This document shows positions 24,045 through 25,915 of a stretch of DNA of 25,915 nt, piece by piece. This stretch comes from MAG-121220-bin8 sp964433845 (GTDB taxonomy: Bacteria > Bacteroidota > Bacteroidia > Flavobacteriales > Flavobacteriaceae). The stretch lies in contig CAYSTA010000024.1 in the NCBI GenBank assembly GCA_964433845.1, forward strand, positions 1 to 25,915. The letters are read 5' to 3'. The notes under the pieces are model-generated. The model was not told the DNA's origin, did not search any database, and worked only from the letters and a program-made list of their open reading frames with translations. The translations under genes were made by a program, and so were the position numbers. Each line of letters begins with the position of its first letter. Position 1 is the stretch's first letter.

Positions 24045-24076
24045 TTGACTTTGCTACTTTCATGAATGTATATTTG
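24045..24076 (+). promoter_or_regulatory. Promoter of queA-rlmN
   Basis: TTG at 24045-24047, a 21-base spacer and a perfect TATATTTG at 24069-24076. The start point would be near 24083, leaving about 14 bases before the queA ATG. Both Bacteroidota elements are present at accepted spacing, so queA begins a new transcript. Confidence 0.65.
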
Positions 24077-24096
24077 CAGCTTCAAATTTTAAGCAC

Positions 24097-25146
24097 ATGA
24101 AATTATCCCATTTTAATTTTGATTTACCACCCAAATTATTAGCAGAGTATCCATCTGATCATAGAGATGAATCTAGATTGATGGTTCTTGATAGGAAGAA
24201 TGAAACAATAGAACACAAGTCGTTTAAAGATATAGTTAATTATTTTAATGAAGGAGATGCGTTTGTATTAAATAATACTAAAGTTTTTCCTGCTAGATTA
24301 ATGGGAAATAAGGAAAAAACAGGTGCAAGAATTGAAGTTTTTCTTTTAAGAGAATTAAGTGATGAACAAAGGCTCTGGGATGTTTTAGTTGATCCAGCTA
24401 GAAAAATTAGAATTGGAAATAAACTTTATTTTGGGGATGATGATACTTTAGTTGCGGAAGTGATTGATAATACTACATCTAGAGGAAGAACATTAAGGTT
24501 TTTATTTGATGGATCTTATGAAGAGTTTCGACAAGCACTTTTTAATTTGGGTCAAACGCCTTTACCCAAATATATTCAAAGAGATGAAGAAAGTTTTGAT
24601 AAAGAAAGATATCAAACTATTTACGCTAAACATGAGGGTGCTGTTGCTGCTCCAACTGCAGGCTTGCATTTTTCTAAACATCTTTTAAAAAGATTAGAGA
24701 TTAAGGGAATTAATATAGCTGAAATAACTTTACATGTTGGTCTTGGGACTTTCAATCCTGTAGAAGTTGAAGATCTTTCCAAGCACAAAATGGATTCAGA
24801 AGAACTTTATATAGATCAAAAAGCTTGCGATATTGTAAATAATGCAAAGAAAAGTAAGAATCGAATTTGTGCTGTTGGCACTACCTCAATGAGAGCATTA
24901 GAATCCTCGGTTTCATCTTTTAAAACATTAAATCCATACTCAGGATGGACTCACAAATTTGTTTTCCCTCCCTACGATTTTAGTTTAGCAGATTCAATGA
25001 TAACAAATTTCCACACCCCTAAGTCTACTTTGTTAATGATGGCTTCTGCTTTTGGTGGATATGATTTTATAAAGAAAGCATATGAAGTTGCTGTAAAAGA
25101 AAAATACAATTTTTTTTCTTATGGGGATGCAATGTTAATTCTCTAG
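24097..25146 (+). CDS. queA: S-adenosylmethionine:tRNA ribosyltransferase-isomerase (QueA)
   Basis: Transfers the ribosyl part of SAM to preQ1 in the wobble position of tRNAs to give epoxyqueuosine. The 349-residue length is standard. Landmarks are the N-terminal FDLPPKLLAEYP (9-20), VLNNTKVFPARLMG, HEGAVAAPTAGLHFS, ITLHVGLGTFNPV, and the C-terminal NFHTPKSTLLMMASAFGG. The start at 24097 matches the family's N-terminus. It has its own promoter and is followed nine bases later by rlmN. QueG or other queuosine genes are not in the window. Confidence 0.97.
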   Translation: MKLSHFNFDLPPKLLAEYPSDHRDESRLMVLDRKNETIEHKSFKDIVNYFNEGDAFVLNNTKVFPARLMGNKEKTGARIEVFLLRELSDEQRLWDVLVDPARKIRIGNKLYFGDDDTLVAEVIDNTTSRGRTLRFLFDGSYEEFRQALFNLGQTPLPKYIQRDEESFDKERYQTIYAKHEGAVAAPTAGLHFSKHLLKRLEIKGINIAEITLHVGLGTFNPVEVEDLSKHKMDSEELYIDQKACDIVNNAKKSKNRICAVGTTSMRALESSVSSFKTLNPYSGWTHKFVFPPYDFSLADSMITNFHTPKSTLLMMASAFGGYDFIKKAYEVAVKEKYNFFSYGDAMLIL

Positions 25147-25155
25147 AAAAAATAT

Positions 25156-25915
25156 ATGAAAAAAGACATACGTTCTTTAAATCTCAAAGAGTTATGTTCT
25201 TTTTTTGAATCTAATAATTATCCATCATTTAGAGGGAAACAGGTTTACAATTGGCTTTGGAAAAAATCTTGCTTTTCATTTGATGAAATGTCAAATATTT
25301 CACTTGAATTGAGAGATGTTTTAAAAAAGGAGTTTGTTATCAACCATATTAAAATTGATAAAATTCAAAAAAGTAAAGATGGAACTATTAAGAATGCAGT
25401 TAAATTATTTGATAATCTTTTAGTTGAGTCAGTTTTAATTCCTACAGAGAAAAGAACTACAGCATGTATATCTAGTCAGGTTGGCTGTAGTTTAGATTGT
25501 AATTTTTGTGCAACATCTAAATTAAAAAGAATGAGGAATCTTAAGCCTGATGAAATTTTTGACCAAGCATCTACTATTAATCTTCAAAGTAAACTTTATT
25601 ATAATCGCCCCATTTCAAATATTGTTTTTATGGGAATGGGAGAACCTTTATTAAATTATAAAAATTTGCTTTTAGGAATTGAAAAAATTACTAGTAAAGA
25701 AGGTTTAGGGATTTCTCCAAAAAGGATAACTGTATCAACATCCGGTATTTCTAAATTAATAATTAAAATGGCTGATGAAAATGTTAAATTCAATCTTGCA
25801 ATTTCTTTGCATTCTGCTTTAGAAGAAACTCGAAATAAAATAATGCCATTTTCTAAAAAATTTCCTCTTGATGAATTAAAGGAAGCTGTAAAATATTGGT
25901 ATAATAAAACAAGAA
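25156..25915 (+). CDS. rlmN: Dual-specificity 23S rRNA/tRNA adenine C2-methyltransferase RlmN (3' end outside window)
   Basis: A radical-SAM enzyme that methylates C2 of A2503 in 23S rRNA and A37 in some tRNAs. At least 253 codons are present. Seen are an N-terminal accessory domain (FRGKQVYNWLW, 25-35), TACISSQVGCSLDCNFCAT with the CxxxCxxC cluster ligands (111-118), the GMGEPLLNY motif, and STSGI and SLHSALEETRNKIMP further on. The second catalytic cysteine near the C-terminus lies beyond the edge. Cfr, a relative, is unlikely in this setting next to queA. Confidence 0.95.
   Translation, partial: MKKDIRSLNLKELCSFFESNNYPSFRGKQVYNWLWKKSCFSFDEMSNISLELRDVLKKEFVINHIKIDKIQKSKDGTIKNAVKLFDNLLVESVLIPTEKRTTACISSQVGCSLDCNFCATSKLKRMRNLKPDEIFDQASTINLQSKLYYNRPISNIVFMGMGEPLLNYKNLLLGIEKITSKEGLGISPKRITVSTSGISKLIIKMADENVKFNLAISLHSALEETRNKIMPFSKKFPLDELKEAVKYWYNKTR

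Overview
The window reads as chromosomal DNA of an AT-rich (low GC) member of the Bacteroidota, most likely class Flavobacteriia. The evidence is lineage-typical gene content (a GLPGLI-family lipoprotein-like/secreted protein next to a CarboxypepD_reg-like TonB-dependent outer-membrane protein, a DUF6588-like protein, a bifunctional-nuclease+UVR protein, a DAHP synthase-chorismate mutase fusion, a K+-dependent membrane pyrophosphatase), the near absence of Shine-Dalgarno sequences, and several promoters with the Bacteroidota -7 element TAnnTTTG. No mobile elements, tRNA, rRNA or CRISPR arrays were seen; this looks like core chromosome.

Layout. Minus strand, 1-7900: the 5' part of a very large secreted protein with Asp-box (BNR) repeats, an Ig-like domain and thrombospondin type 3 calcium-binding repeats (runs off the left edge); then, reading leftwards from a promoter near 7930, etfB-etfA-bifunctional nuclease-nucleoside transporter-thyA. 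Plus strand from 8047: pyruvate dehydrogenase E1 beta and the membrane pyrophosphatase hppA, each with its own -7 element; a convergent deoxynucleoside kinase (minus); then an envelope cluster (GLPGLI protein, TonB-dependent receptor-like barrel, DUF6588-like protein).

17014-24032 is the most interesting part. It is a tightly packed, partly overlapping eight-gene run: prephenate dehydratase, aminotransferase, prephenate dehydrogenase, DAHP synthase/chorismate mutase, rsgA, dtd, mazG, aroA. In front of it lies what looks like a complete ribosome-mediated attenuator: a 28-codon leader ORF in which 11 residues are Phe or Tyr (including FYFFFYF), a strong intrinsic terminator ending 8 bases before the pheA start codon, and a sequence inside the end of the leader ORF that is an exact complement of the 5' arm of the terminator and so can form a competing antiterminator. 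One dual Phe/Tyr sensor would thus control both branches of aromatic amino acid synthesis together with the entry step and a late shikimate step. The last two genes, queA and rlmN (cut by the right edge), have their own promoter and modify tRNA/rRNA.

A second noteworthy point is the membrane pyrophosphatase: the glutamate normally found in transmembrane helix 6 of the ion gate is missing from both usual positions, and a glutamate appears instead in helix 5.
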